Shown here: in pieces, positions 49,785 to 60,060 of the stretch
How the letters are laid out: every line of letters begins with the position of its first letter
How positions within the stretch are numbered: position 1 is the stretch's first letter
Assembly (NCBI GenBank): GCA_902581445.1
Contig: CACHOG010000005.1
Location: 1-64,000 of the forward strand
Length of the DNA stretch: 64,000 nt
Source of the DNA: an uncultured Pelagibacteraceae bacterium
GTDB taxonomy: Bacteria > Pseudomonadota > Alphaproteobacteria > Pelagibacterales > Pelagibacteraceae
Direction: 5' to 3'
Program-made: the position numbers and the translations under genes
Notes under the pieces: model-generated
Seen by the model: the letters and a program-made list of their open reading frames with translations, nothing else
The model's database searches: none
Told to the model about the DNA's origin: nothing

Positions 49785-51514
49785 ATATATTTGAGACATA
49801 TCAAGACAAAATAAAGAATTTAATTTTAGAAATTAATAAGCAAGGAAAAATTGAAATTTCTGACAATCTAGACTCTATTGGCGTAGATTTACCACCTAGT
49901 CAATTTAAGGCTCACATTTCAACAAACGTTGCAATGGTTTTATCCAAAGTAAATAAATCAAATCCTAATGACCTTGCAAAAAAAATTGAGGTTGAGCTAT
50001 TAAAAATTGATAAGGATATTGAAAAAATTGAAATCGTAAAACCTGGGTTTATAAATATAACTTTCAAAAATACTTTTTGGAATAAATTTATTCAAAATGT
50101 AATTAATCAAAAACTAGAATATGGTACAAATTTAATAGCTAAAAAGAAAAGTTTCTTTTTAGAATTTGTTTCCGCTAATCCTACAGGACCACTGCACGTT
50201 GGCCATTGCAGAGGAGCTGTTTCAGGCGATGTACTTGCTAATATTTTAAAATTCAATAAGCACAAAGTGCATAAAGAATATTATGTAAATGATTATGGTA
50301 ATCAAATAATCAATTTTACAAAATCTGTTTACTACAGAATTAAAGAACAAACCGATAATGAATCTTTTCCAAAGGATAATGAGGATTTATATCCGGGTGA
50401 TTATATTATCCAAATCGCAAAAAATATAATCAATGATAATAAAGGTCTGGATTTTAAAAATTTCGATAAAATATCCGATCAATTAACAATACTAGCTGTA
50501 AACGAGTCTATTAAAATTATTAAATCAAATTTAAAAAATATTGGGATTGTTCATGACAAATTTCAAAGCGAAAGAGAAATTGTTAACAATAATGAAGTTC
50601 AAAAAACAGTTGATAAATTAATTAAAAAAAAATTCGTTTATAAAGGAAAAATAAAAGCACCTGAAGGTGAAGATAAAAAAAATTGGGTGGAAAGAGAACA
50701 ACTTTTATTTAAATCAACAGATTTTGGAGATGACAAAGATAGAGCTTTACAAAAATCAGATAACAGCTGGACTTACTTTGCTGGTGACGTTGCATATCAT
50801 GAAAATAAATTAAATAGAAAGTTTGATACTTATATTAACATTTTAGGTGCAGACCATGCAGGATATATAAAAAGAATAACTGCATCTGTAGAAGCCTTAT
50901 CAGGAGAAAAGAATAAATTAGTTTGCAAAGTTAGTCAGTTAGTTAAATTAATTAAAGACGGCAAACCTTTTAAGATGTCAAAAAGAAAAGGCGATTACAT
51001 AACAGTTGAGGATCTAATCGATGAAGTTGGAAAAGATGCTACAAGATTTATAATGTTAAATAGAAGTAGTGATGCAGAGATAGATTTTGATTTTGATAAA
51101 GTAAAAGAAAAATCAAAGGATAATCCCTTATATTATGTTCAATATTGCTATGCTAGAATTTGCTCGGTATTCAGACATATAGGTAAAGAAATTGATAAGG
51201 ATATAAAAGTAGATGACTATAATTTTAATTTTTCTCCAGAAGATATTGATATTTATAAAAAAATATCTGAATGGCCAAAATGTATTGAAATCTCGTCAAA
51301 AAAATTAGAGCCTCACAGAGTGCCAACATATCTTTATGAACTATCATCACTATTTCATTCTTACTGGAACATGGGTAAAGACGATAAAAGTAAAAGATTT
51401 ATCAGTGAAGATAAAAAAATTTCAGATGAAAAATTAGTACTATTAAAGTCAGTTTCTAATGTAATAAAATGTGGAATGAATCTAGTTGGAGCTAGTACTC
51501 CAGAAAAAATGTAA
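49781..51514 (+). CDS. argS: arginyl-tRNA synthetase
   Basis: SANPTGPLHVGHCRGAVSGD, KMSKRKGDYITVEDL. Confidence 0.98.
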   Translation: MNIFETYQDKIKNLILEINKQGKIEISDNLDSIGVDLPPSQFKAHISTNVAMVLSKVNKSNPNDLAKKIEVELLKIDKDIEKIEIVKPGFINITFKNTFWNKFIQNVINQKLEYGTNLIAKKKSFFLEFVSANPTGPLHVGHCRGAVSGDVLANILKFNKHKVHKEYYVNDYGNQIINFTKSVYYRIKEQTDNESFPKDNEDLYPGDYIIQIAKNIINDNKGLDFKNFDKISDQLTILAVNESIKIIKSNLKNIGIVHDKFQSEREIVNNNEVQKTVDKLIKKKFVYKGKIKAPEGEDKKNWVEREQLLFKSTDFGDDKDRALQKSDNSWTYFAGDVAYHENKLNRKFDTYINILGADHAGYIKRITASVEALSGEKNKLVCKVSQLVKLIKDGKPFKMSKRKGDYITVEDLIDEVGKDATRFIMLNRSSDAEIDFDFDKVKEKSKDNPLYYVQYCYARICSVFRHIGKEIDKDIKVDDYNFNFSPEDIDIYKKISEWPKCIEISSKKLEPHRVPTYLYELSSLFHSYWNMGKDDKSKRFISEDKKISDEKLVLLKSVSNVIKCGMNLVGASTPEKM

Positions 51515-51771
51515 TGTTTAAGGAAATTAAATATCTAATATATTTGCTTGTTATAGCCTTTTTTTTCATTTTTACAGTCAGATACTACATATCTGATGAT
51601 TATAAAAAAAAATATTATAGAGGTCTTGAGTCACATAAAGATAAGACAATTACTTACGCTAAAAATTTACCAACTTTAAAAAATGATACAGATAAAATTC
51701 TTACATACGTTGAAAATAACAATACATCTAAAAAAAAATATAAATTCTGGAATTTGTTAGACAATGATTAG
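51514..51771 (+). CDS. hypothetical short single-TM protein between argS and nagZ
   Basis: 85 aa, N-terminal TM, ATG overlapping argS stop, tight operon spacing. Confidence 0.75.
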   Translation: MFKEIKYLIYLLVIAFFFIFTVRYYISDDYKKKYYRGLESHKDKTITYAKNLPTLKNDTDKILTYVENNNTSKKKYKFWNLLDND

Positions 51772-52714
51772 TAAAAGAAGAGCATTTATAGTTGGTATAA
51801 AGGGTTACAAATTAACAAATAAAGAGATTTCTTTTTTAAGAAAATACAGGCCTTGGGGAATTATACTTTTTACAAGAAATATTAAATCTATAGAGCAAAC
51901 CAAACTATTAACTGAGAAAATTAAATCAATATTTAAAGATAAAAGCTTTCCAATTATGATCGATCAAGAAGGAGGCGTTGTTTCAAGGCTGGAAAATATT
52001 TTGACCTCAAAACCATTTAATTCAAGTTATTATGAAAGTATTTACAAAAAGGATAACAGAAATTTTGAAACATATTTAAAAATTTACGTAGATCAAATCT
52101 CATATCTTTTAAAAATGATTGGCATAAATATAAATAATACTCCTGTTCTTGATCTGAAATATAGCTTTTCCCATAAAATTATTAAAAGTAGAGCTTTTTC
52201 GAAAAATCCAAAAATTGTTAGTAAAATTGGTGATTTAATTATTAAACATTATAAAAAAAATGGCATTTCATGTGTTATTAAACATATACCAGGTCATGGC
52301 TTAGCTAAATTAGATAGTCATCACTCATTACCAAAAGTTAATAAAAGTCTTAAATATTTAGATAAAAACGATTTTAAAGCATTTAGAAAGAAAGATGCAA
52401 TTTTTGCAATGACATCTCATGTAATATTTAACTCAATAGATAAAAAAAACACTGCAACACATTCTAAAAAAATTATTAATATAATAAGAAATAAATTAAA
52501 CTTTAAAAATGTTTTAATCAGTGATGATATTTCGATGAAAGCATTGAGATATTCAATAAAACAAAATACTATTAGATCGTTTGATGCCGGTTGTAATATC
52601 GTACTTCATTGCAACGCTAAATTGTCTGAAATGTTAGAAGTGGCTAAAAACTCACCAAAACTAAACAGTTTTTTAATGAAAAAAACTAAAGAATTTTATA
52701 AATTGGTAAGTTAG
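51764..52714 (+). CDS. nagZ: beta-N-acetylhexosaminidase (GH3, NagZ-like)
   Basis: PIMIDQEGGVVSRL, IKHIPGHGLAKLDSHHSLP, LISDDISMKAL. Confidence 0.93.
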   Translation: MISKRRAFIVGIKGYKLTNKEISFLRKYRPWGIILFTRNIKSIEQTKLLTEKIKSIFKDKSFPIMIDQEGGVVSRLENILTSKPFNSSYYESIYKKDNRNFETYLKIYVDQISYLLKMIGININNTPVLDLKYSFSHKIIKSRAFSKNPKIVSKIGDLIIKHYKKNGISCVIKHIPGHGLAKLDSHHSLPKVNKSLKYLDKNDFKAFRKKDAIFAMTSHVIFNSIDKKNTATHSKKIINIIRNKLNFKNVLISDDISMKALRYSIKQNTIRSFDAGCNIVLHCNAKLSEMLEVAKNSPKLNSFLMKKTKEFYKLVS

Positions 52715-53452
52715 ATGCTAAATGAAAACAATGCACAATTTAATGTAAATCTTACACACTTCAGTGGATCATTAGAGGTTTTGTTAGATTTAGCAAAGTC
52801 ACAAAAAGTAAATTTAGAAAATATTTCAATTACTAAACTAGCAGATCAATTTCATGATTTTATTTCTAATTCAAAGGATCTAGATTTAGAATTGGCTTCA
52901 GAATACCTGCTGATGGCTACATGGCTTGCCTATTTAAAATCTAAACTATTATTGCCTGAAAGTGACGAGGAAGAATTTAAAGCTTTAGAGGTAGCTGAAA
53001 AATTGAAGTTACAATTAAAAAAGTTAGAGTTAATTAGATTATTATCCGACCAAATGCTTAAGAGAAAGAGATTGGGTCGGGATGTTTTTTTAAGAGGAGT
53101 AAAAGGTCAGATTAGATCTATATATAGTTCAAAATATTCACTTACATTATTCGAATTATTAAAAACATATGCAACAATAATTATGACAAAAGATTTTCAA
53201 AGAATAAATATTCCAAAATTACCTGTATTCACAACAGAAGAGGGCATCAATCAAATTAGAAGTTTTTTTGGAAAGTTAGATGATTGGAAAAATATTGATG
53301 AATTGGTTCCAAAAAATTTTATCAATAAAAATCTTAATAAAACTGGTAAAGCAGGAATATTTGCTGGATCTTTAGAGCTTGTTAAAGAAGGTAACTTAAA
53401 AATTAAACAAGAAAAGCTTTTTAGTGATATTTATATAAGAGAAAATAAATGA
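52715..53452 (+). CDS. scpA: segregation and condensation protein A
   Basis: HFSGSLEVLLDLAKSQKVNLENISITKLADQF; ASEYLLMATWLAYLKSKLLLP. Confidence 0.95.
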   Translation: MLNENNAQFNVNLTHFSGSLEVLLDLAKSQKVNLENISITKLADQFHDFISNSKDLDLELASEYLLMATWLAYLKSKLLLPESDEEEFKALEVAEKLKLQLKKLELIRLLSDQMLKRKRLGRDVFLRGVKGQIRSIYSSKYSLTLFELLKTYATIIMTKDFQRINIPKLPVFTTEEGINQIRSFFGKLDDWKNIDELVPKNFINKNLNKTGKAGIFAGSLELVKEGNLKIKQEKLFSDIYIRENK

Positions 53453-54141
53453 GAAAAGATACTAAAAATAACATAGTCAATTTTCCTAGTAATTCAGTAA
53501 ATGGAGAACGAGAAGTTGAAGCGATCTTATTTGCTGCAGCTGAACCTTTAGATATAGATACTATAGAGTCTAAAGTAAAAAAGAATGTTAACGTAAAAAA
53601 AATCTTAGAAAAACTTCAGCATACTTATTCAAACAGAGGTATTAATTTAGTTTGTATTTCAAATAAATGGTCTTTTAGAACTGCTCAAAATCTTTCAAAG
53701 TTAATGTCTCAAGAAAAGACAGTCGAAAAAAAATTATCAAAAGCTGCAATTGAAACCTTAGCAATAATAGTTTACCACCAACCTGTTACAAGGGCTGAGA
53801 TAGAAGAAATACGAGGTGTTGCATTTGGAACTAATACACTTGAGATACTTATGGAACTTAATTGGGTTAAACCACAAGGAAGGAAAAATGTTCCAGGAAA
53901 ACCTATACAATACGGAACAACTGATGAATTTTTAAGCCATTTTAATTTACAAAAACTCAGTGATTTACCAACAGTTGATGAACTTGGTTCTGCAGGTTTA
54001 ATTGACTCAAGTAGTATAGATGCGTCAGTGTTTGGTACTGGCAAGTTCTATAAAGAAAAACAAGAAGAGAAGAAGGAAAACATTTATTCTAATATTGACG
54101 AAATGTTAGGCAGTACTTTAAAAGAGACTGATAGTGACTAA
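53449..54141 (+). CDS. scpB: segregation and condensation protein B
   Basis: VEAILFAAAEPL; AAIETLAIIVYHQPVTRAEIEEIRGV. Confidence 0.95.
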   Translation: MRKDTKNNIVNFPSNSVNGEREVEAILFAAAEPLDIDTIESKVKKNVNVKKILEKLQHTYSNRGINLVCISNKWSFRTAQNLSKLMSQEKTVEKKLSKAAIETLAIIVYHQPVTRAEIEEIRGVAFGTNTLEILMELNWVKPQGRKNVPGKPIQYGTTDEFLSHFNLQKLSDLPTVDELGSAGLIDSSSIDASVFGTGKFYKEKQEEKKENIYSNIDEMLGSTLKETDSD

Positions 54142-54184
54142 AATTGCTCTTTCAAATTAAAGGTAAAGGATATATATATTAGGC

Positions 54185-54385
54185 ATGAGTATAGGATTTT
54201 GGCAAATAGCAATCGTAGTAATATTAGTAGTTTTACTCTTTGGTAGAGGAAAAATATCTAGTTTAATGGGTGATGTTGCCAAAGGTATTAAAAGTTTCAA
54301 AAAAGGTATGGCTAGTGATGTAACAGATGATAGCCAACCAAAAAATATCTCTGAAAATAATCAAGACTCAGATAAAAAAGAGTAA
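54185..54385 (+). CDS. tatA: twin-arginine translocase subunit TatA
   Basis: [22 protein letters not shown]...[14 protein letters not shown]. Confidence 0.95.
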   Translation: MSIGFWQIAIVVILVVLLFGRGKISSLMGDVAKGIKSFKKGMASDVTDDSQPKNISENNQDSDKKE

Positions 54386-54390
54386 AATTG

Positions 54391-54615
54391 ATGCCGCAAA
54401 TAGGCTGGTTAGAAATTCTAATTATTGTTTCCATAGCTATAATTGTTATTGGTCCGAAAGATTTTCCGGTAATGTTAAAAAAAGTTGGTTCATGGATAGG
54501 ATCAGCTAAAAGATATTTTAGCAATATACAGAGTGAAATAACTTCCCTTGAAACAGAGGATTTAACTGCAGAAAAAAAAGAAAATAATAATTTAGAAAAC
54601 AATGAGCCAAAGTGA
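54391..54615 (+). CDS. tatB: twin-arginine translocase subunit TatB
   Basis: PQIGWLEILIIVSIAIIVIGPKDFPVMLKKVG; between tatA and tatC. Confidence 0.93.
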   Translation: MPQIGWLEILIIVSIAIIVIGPKDFPVMLKKVGSWIGSAKRYFSNIQSEITSLETEDLTAEKKENNNLENNEPK

Positions 54616-55378
54616 AGAAAAAATAGGTTTTATCAGCCATTTAACTGAGCTTAGAAAAAGATTAATTCATTGTTTAATTTTTTTATTTTCTTTATTTGCA
54701 GTTTGTTATTTTTTTTCAGAGTATATTTATGGTTTCTTAGTAGAGCCGTATGCAAATGCAGTTAAAGACGACAACGTAGAGAGAAGGTTAATATTTACAG
54801 CACTTCAGGAAACTTTTTTAACATATTTAAAAGTATCTTTTTTTGCAGCTTTTTTTATTACTAGCCCCTTTATACTAATTCAAATATGGAAATTTATAGC
54901 TCCAGGTTTATATGATCATGAAAAATCTGCCATATTGCCTTACTTAATAGTAACACCAATTCTTTTTTTATTAGGAGGAATGTTGGTTTATTATTTGATA
55001 ATGCCACTTGCAATAAAGTTTTTTCTGTCTTTTGAAAGTGTTGGTGTTTCAACAAACTTACCAATACAACTTGAAGCAAAAGTAAACGAGTATTTATCAC
55101 TGGTAATGAAATTAATTTTTGCTTTCGGATTGAGTTTTCAATTACCTGTCGTACTCAGTTTGCTTGCAAGAATTGGATTTATAGATGCTAAATTTCTTAA
55201 AGAGAGACGAAAATATGTGGTTGTTATTATATTTGCAGCTGCTGCGTTGCTTACACCACCAGATCCAATTACACAAATAGGTTTAGCAATACCATTATTA
55301 ATTTTATATGAATTATCAATATTTTCTGTAAATTTGATTGAGAAAAGAATTAAAGAGAAAGAAAAAGAACATGCATAA
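54602..55378 (+). CDS. tatC: twin-arginine translocase subunit TatC
   Basis: FISHLTELRKRLIH; LTPPDPITQIGLAIPLLILYE. Confidence 0.97.
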   Translation: MSQSEEKIGFISHLTELRKRLIHCLIFLFSLFAVCYFFSEYIYGFLVEPYANAVKDDNVERRLIFTALQETFLTYLKVSFFAAFFITSPFILIQIWKFIAPGLYDHEKSAILPYLIVTPILFLLGGMLVYYLIMPLAIKFFLSFESVGVSTNLPIQLEAKVNEYLSLVMKLIFAFGLSFQLPVVLSLLARIGFIDAKFLKERRKYVVVIIFAAAALLTPPDPITQIGLAIPLLILYELSIFSVNLIEKRIKEKEKEHA

Positions 55379-56630
55379 TATTAAGGATATTAGGTCAAAT
55401 TTAGAAAATTTTGTAAAAACAATATCTAAAAGAAATCACAACTTTGATCAAAGTTTACTGCAAACATTAGATACAAAAAATAGAGATTTAATCCAAAAAA
55501 AAGAAAATCTTGAACAAGAAAAAAAAATTATTTCAAAAAGTAAAGATAAATCACTATTTGAAAAGTCAAAAAAATTATCAAATGAGATAGATCAAATTTC
55601 ATCTGAACAATTAAAAATAAAAAATGATTTAGATAATTTATTATCTAATATACCTAATTTACCTTTAGCTGATGTACCAGAGGGTTCAGATGAAAATCAT
55701 AATACTGAAGTTGAAAAGAAAGGAAAAATACCTGAATTTAAATTTAAACCAAAGTCTCATAGCGAACTAGGTGTTGATTTATCAATGATAGATTTTGACT
55801 TGGCTACAAAAACTACAGGATCAAGGTTTGTATTTTTAAAAGAAAAAATAGCTCTTTTGGAGAGAGCTTTATCAAATTTCATGATTGATAAACATACCAG
55901 CGATAACGGATACACAGAAATTTCACCACCTCTAATTGCTTCCGAGAGCACAATGTATGGTACAGGCCAAATACCAAAATTTATCGATGATCAATTTGAA
56001 ATTAAGCTTGATGATAAATCTGAGAGAAAGTTTTTAATACCAACTGCTGAAGTTATTTTAACAAATATGGTTAAAGGTAAAATATTAAATAAAAATGATT
56101 TACCATTAAGGTTAGTTGCATCTACTCCTTGTTTTAGAAAAGAAGCTGGTAGTTACGGCAAAGATACAAAAGGCATGATAAGACAGCATCAATTTTACAA
56201 AGTTGAATTAGTAAGTGTTGTTGAACCAGAAAATTGTAAAAGTGAGTTAGAAAGAATGACAAATTGCGCAACTGGAATTTTAGATTCATTAAAATTGCCT
56301 TATAGAAAAGTTGTTTTATGTACTGGAGATATGGGTTTTAGTGCTGAAAAAACATATGACATTGAAGTTTGGATACCCTCAGAAAACAAATATAGAGAAA
56401 TTTCAAGCTGTTCATCTTGCGGATCTTTTCAAGCAAGAAGAATGAAAGCTAGATACAAAAATGATAAAAATGAAACAGTATTTTTAGGGACACTTAATGG
56501 CAGCGGTCTTGCAGTAGGCAGGACATTAATCGCAATCTTGGAAAACTATCAACTTGAAGACGGGTCAATAAAAATTCCCGAAGTTCTTAGACCGTACATG
56601 AAAAATTTAGATATAATTTCAATCAAATAG
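55371..56630 (+). CDS. serS: seryl-tRNA synthetase
   Basis: Coiled-coil N-terminus; LRLVASTPCFRKEAGSYGKDTKGMIRQHQFYKVE; GSGLAVGRTLIAILENYQ. Confidence 0.98.
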   Translation: MHNIKDIRSNLENFVKTISKRNHNFDQSLLQTLDTKNRDLIQKKENLEQEKKIISKSKDKSLFEKSKKLSNEIDQISSEQLKIKNDLDNLLSNIPNLPLADVPEGSDENHNTEVEKKGKIPEFKFKPKSHSELGVDLSMIDFDLATKTTGSRFVFLKEKIALLERALSNFMIDKHTSDNGYTEISPPLIASESTMYGTGQIPKFIDDQFEIKLDDKSERKFLIPTAEVILTNMVKGKILNKNDLPLRLVASTPCFRKEAGSYGKDTKGMIRQHQFYKVELVSVVEPENCKSELERMTNCATGILDSLKLPYRKVVLCTGDMGFSAEKTYDIEVWIPSENKYREISSCSSCGSFQARRMKARYKNDKNETVFLGTLNGSGLAVGRTLIAILENYQLEDGSIKIPEVLRPYMKNLDIISIK

Positions 56631-56676
56631 AAGTTGTTTTCAAATATCAATTAGTATAAAAAACACATATAAAATT

Positions 56677-56964
56677 ATGTCTAACTCTGGAATTGGTCAG
56701 TTTATACCCCTAATACTTATATTTGTAATATTCTATTTTTTCTTAATTAGACCCCAACAAAAAAAAGCTAAAGAACACAAAACAATGGTCGAAAATCTTA
56801 AGCGAGGGGACAAAGTTATAACTTCAGGTGGAATAGTTGGAAAAGTTGATCGAATTATAGATAATGAAAAAGTTGAAGTTGAAATTGCTGATAATGTTAA
56901 AGTTGAGGTAGTAAGAGCAACAGGTATACAAGCACTACTTACTACTCAAGAAGTAAAAAAATAA
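56677..56964 (+). CDS. yajC: preprotein translocase subunit YajC
   Basis: FLIRPQQKKAKEHKTMVENLKRGDKVITSGGIVGKV. Confidence 0.96.
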   Translation: MSNSGIGQFIPLILIFVIFYFFLIRPQQKKAKEHKTMVENLKRGDKVITSGGIVGKVDRIIDNEKVEVEIADNVKVEVVRATGIQALLTTQEVKK

Positions 56965-56977
56965 TTTACTAAACAAA

Positions 56978-58534
56978 GTGCTCAAATTTTCTAAAATTAA
57001 TATTTTAATTACTACCTTATTTTCAATAATTGTAATTTTTTTTACAATTTCAAATTTCACTGAATTTGAAGATGAGTTTATAAATAAAAAAATTAACCTT
57101 GGTTTAGACTTACAAGGTGGTTCATATCTTTTGCTCAAAATTGATAACGATCCGGTAATCATTAAAGAACTTCAAAACAAAGCCATTTCCCTAAAAAATG
57201 TTCTAAAAGAAAATAATATAAGCGTTCTTAATATTAGAGTGACAGATGATAAAAAGATTTTATTATCGATAAATAAAAAAGATGCAGATAAACTTAATCA
57301 ATTATTTAATGATAAAAATGGTATAGTTAATCCTTATTTTGATCAATTTAAATCCTTTCAATTTGAAATTGTAAATCAAGAAGGGAATTTTGAAATCTTT
57401 TTTTCGAAATACGGACTAATACAATTAAAAACATCATCACTTGATCAGGCTATTGAAATTGTAAGAAGAAGAGTTGATGAGGTTGGAACAAATGAACCAA
57501 ATATATTAAAGAGAGGTAATGACAGGATATTAGTCGAATTACCTGGTTTAGATGATCCTATGCGAATTAAAAATCTATTAGGTAAAACTGCAAACTTATC
57601 TTTTAGATTTGTAACTCAAACCAATGAGGAAACGTTTGGAGCTGAAGAACTTGAATTTGAAGATGGTTCAGAGGTAGTTAATGTTAGTAAGCGTATAATT
57701 GTAAGTGGTGAAAATCTTATTGATGCTCAACCACGTATGGATAATCAAACAAATGAAACAGTTGTTACATTTGATTTTGATAGAGTTGGGGCCAAAAGAT
57801 TTGGTAGGGCAACTACAAAAGGTATTGGTAAAAGATTAGCTATAGTTTTAGATGGTAAAGTTATTAGTGCACCTGTTATTCAGGAAGCTATTGTTGCTGG
57901 TTCTGGACAAATTTCTGGTGATTTTACTTTTCAATCAGCAACTGATCTTGCTTTATTATTAAGATCTGGAGCACTACCAGCACCATTAGAAATAATAGAA
58001 GAGAGAACAGTAGGTCCAGGATTGGGTCAGGATTCAATTAAATCTGGATTATCCGCGTTATTGATTGGTTTTATTTTAGTAATTACGTTTATGTTAATAA
58101 AATATAGAGTTTTTGGAATAATTGCGAATGCTACCTTAATTTTAAATTTATTTTTTTTAGTAGGAATTTTAACACTTTTTGAAGCAACATTAACACTTCC
58201 TGGAATAGCAGGAATTATCTTAACTGTTGGAATGGCAGTAGATGCAAATGTATTAATTTTTGAAAGAATTAAGGAAGAGATTAAAAATGAAAAAAATCAA
58301 ATTATAGCTTTTGATGCTGGTTATAATAAATCTAGAAATGCTGTACTAGATGCCAATATTACAACCTTAATAGCTGCAATAATTTTATTTTTTCTTGGAT
58401 CTGGGCCAATTAAAGGTTTTGCTGTAACATTGGGTATAGGAATATTCACAACTTTATTCTCGGTTTATTTTATAGCAAGATTGTTTACATCAATTTACGT
58501 AATTCGAAATAAAAACAAAGAGCAATTAATTTAA
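56978..58534 (+). CDS. secD: protein translocase subunit SecD (GTG start)
   Basis: NLGLDLQGGSYLLL; GIAGIILTVGMAVDANVLIFERIKEE. Confidence 0.97.
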   Translation: MLKFSKINILITTLFSIIVIFFTISNFTEFEDEFINKKINLGLDLQGGSYLLLKIDNDPVIIKELQNKAISLKNVLKENNISVLNIRVTDDKKILLSINKKDADKLNQLFNDKNGIVNPYFDQFKSFQFEIVNQEGNFEIFFSKYGLIQLKTSSLDQAIEIVRRRVDEVGTNEPNILKRGNDRILVELPGLDDPMRIKNLLGKTANLSFRFVTQTNEETFGAEELEFEDGSEVVNVSKRIIVSGENLIDAQPRMDNQTNETVVTFDFDRVGAKRFGRATTKGIGKRLAIVLDGKVISAPVIQEAIVAGSGQISGDFTFQSATDLALLLRSGALPAPLEIIEERTVGPGLGQDSIKSGLSALLIGFILVITFMLIKYRVFGIIANATLILNLFFLVGILTLFEATLTLPGIAGIILTVGMAVDANVLIFERIKEEIKNEKNQIIAFDAGYNKSRNAVLDANITTLIAAIILFFLGSGPIKGFAVTLGIGIFTTLFSVYFIARLFTSIYVIRNKNKEQLI

Positions 58535-59427
58535 TGATACAAAATTTAAATTTTAATAAGTACTATAAATTATTTAATATAATTTCTGTAGTATTAGTTA
58601 TACTATCTATAATATCTATATTATTCAAAGGTTTGAATTACGGAGTAGATTTTAAAGGTGGAACTTTAATTGAACTCAGAATAAATGATAACCAAACAAC
58701 CATTTCTAATTTGCGTAGTGCTTTTAACAACATGAATCTAGGTGATGTTGCAATTAAAAATTTCGGTAATGATAATGACTATTTAATAAAATTTGTAAAA
58801 AAGGACAGAGATAAAAATTTAATTCAAAATATAAAAAAAGATCTTCAATCAAGTATTGGACCAGTTTTCGAGTTTAGAAGGGTCGAGAGTGTTGGTCCAA
58901 AAGTTAGCGCTGAATTGCTTAATAAAGGATTAATAGCTATAGCTGCATCTTTAGGGGCTATGCTTTTTTATATATGGATAAGATTTGAATGGCAATTTAG
59001 TCTTGGGGCTATAATTGCATTATTTCATGACGTTATACTAACAATAGGAATTTTTTCATTGTTTAACATTGAAATAAATTTATCAATTGTGGCAGCTCTT
59101 TTAACAATTGTTGGATATTCAATGAATGATACCGTTGTAATTTTTGATCGAGTGAGAGAAAATTTAAAAAAACATATAAGTATAAAAATATTTGAATTAA
59201 CAAATATTTCAATTAACGAAACACTGTCTAGAACTATAATTACATCAGCTACCACACTGTTGGCATTGCTTTCAATATTTATCTTTGGTGGTGAAATTTT
59301 AAAAGGATTTTCTTTAGCAATGATTCTTGGTGTTATTTTTGGAACTTATTCATCAATATATATTGCAAATCCGACATTAGTTTATCTAAAAGTATCTTAT
59401 AAAACAGTTGTTAAAGAAGAAAAATAA
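58534..59427 (+). CDS. secF: protein translocase subunit SecF
   Basis: GLNYGVDFKGGTLIE; IVGYSMNDTVVIFDRVREN. Confidence 0.97.
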   Translation: MIQNLNFNKYYKLFNIISVVLVILSIISILFKGLNYGVDFKGGTLIELRINDNQTTISNLRSAFNNMNLGDVAIKNFGNDNDYLIKFVKKDRDKNLIQNIKKDLQSSIGPVFEFRRVESVGPKVSAELLNKGLIAIAASLGAMLFYIWIRFEWQFSLGAIIALFHDVILTIGIFSLFNIEINLSIVAALLTIVGYSMNDTVVIFDRVRENLKKHISIKIFELTNISINETLSRTIITSATTLLALLSIFIFGGEILKGFSLAMILGVIFGTYSSIYIANPTLVYLKVSYKTVVKEEK

Positions 59428-60030
59428 CTAGTATAGGTTTTGCGCAGCTACCATAGATAATAGCATTGGTAATGAAAGTAATGTATTCGTTCTAGAAAAG
59501 AGCATTGCTGTTCTCGCAGATTTAGCTTTTAATTCAGGATCACACTCAACTATCCCTAAAGCTCTTTTTTGGTTTGGCCATATGACAAACCAAACATTAA
59601 ACGCCATCACGAGTCCTAACCACATTCCAATACCTATTGCAGTGTTTCTTCCACCTCCTGAACCTATGCCTAAAGTCATGGATTCATGCAAATATCCATT
59701 CAGCCAACCCAAAATTAAACCAGAAAGAATTGTAGCTAATGCAGCCCATCTAAAATAGAATAACGCAGCAGGGGCTATTACTTTACCAATAGCTGGTTTA
59801 TGTTCGTCTGGTATTTTTGGCATACTAGGTATTTGAACGAAATTAAAATACCATAACAAGCCTATCCACATTATTCCAACTACAACATGGATGTATCTAA
59901 ACAACCAGCTCCAGAAAATCCTATCAATATCAAATCCCTCGTTATTAAAAAAAAGACCTAAAAATAGGAGAATACTAATAGCTAGAGATGTGTGAATTGT
60001 CTTTGGTAAAGATGATAAGATTTTTCCCAT
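59428..60030 (-). CDS. PuuD-like (urate hydroxylase N-terminal) membrane protein
   Basis: RYIHVVVGIMWIGLLWYFNFVQIPSMPKIPDEHKP; MAFNVWFVIWPNQKRALG. Confidence 0.75.
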   Translation of the reverse strand: MGKILSSLPKTIHTSLAISILLFLGLFFNNEGFDIDRIFWSWLFRYIHVVVGIMWIGLLWYFNFVQIPSMPKIPDEHKPAIGKVIAPAALFYFRWAALATILSGLILGWLNGYLHESMTLGIGSGGGRNTAIGIGMWLGLVMAFNVWFVIWPNQKRALGIVECDPELKAKSARTAMLFSRTNTLLSLPMLLSMVAAQNLY

Positions 60031-60060
60031 AACTTAGTATACCATATCAGAATATATATA

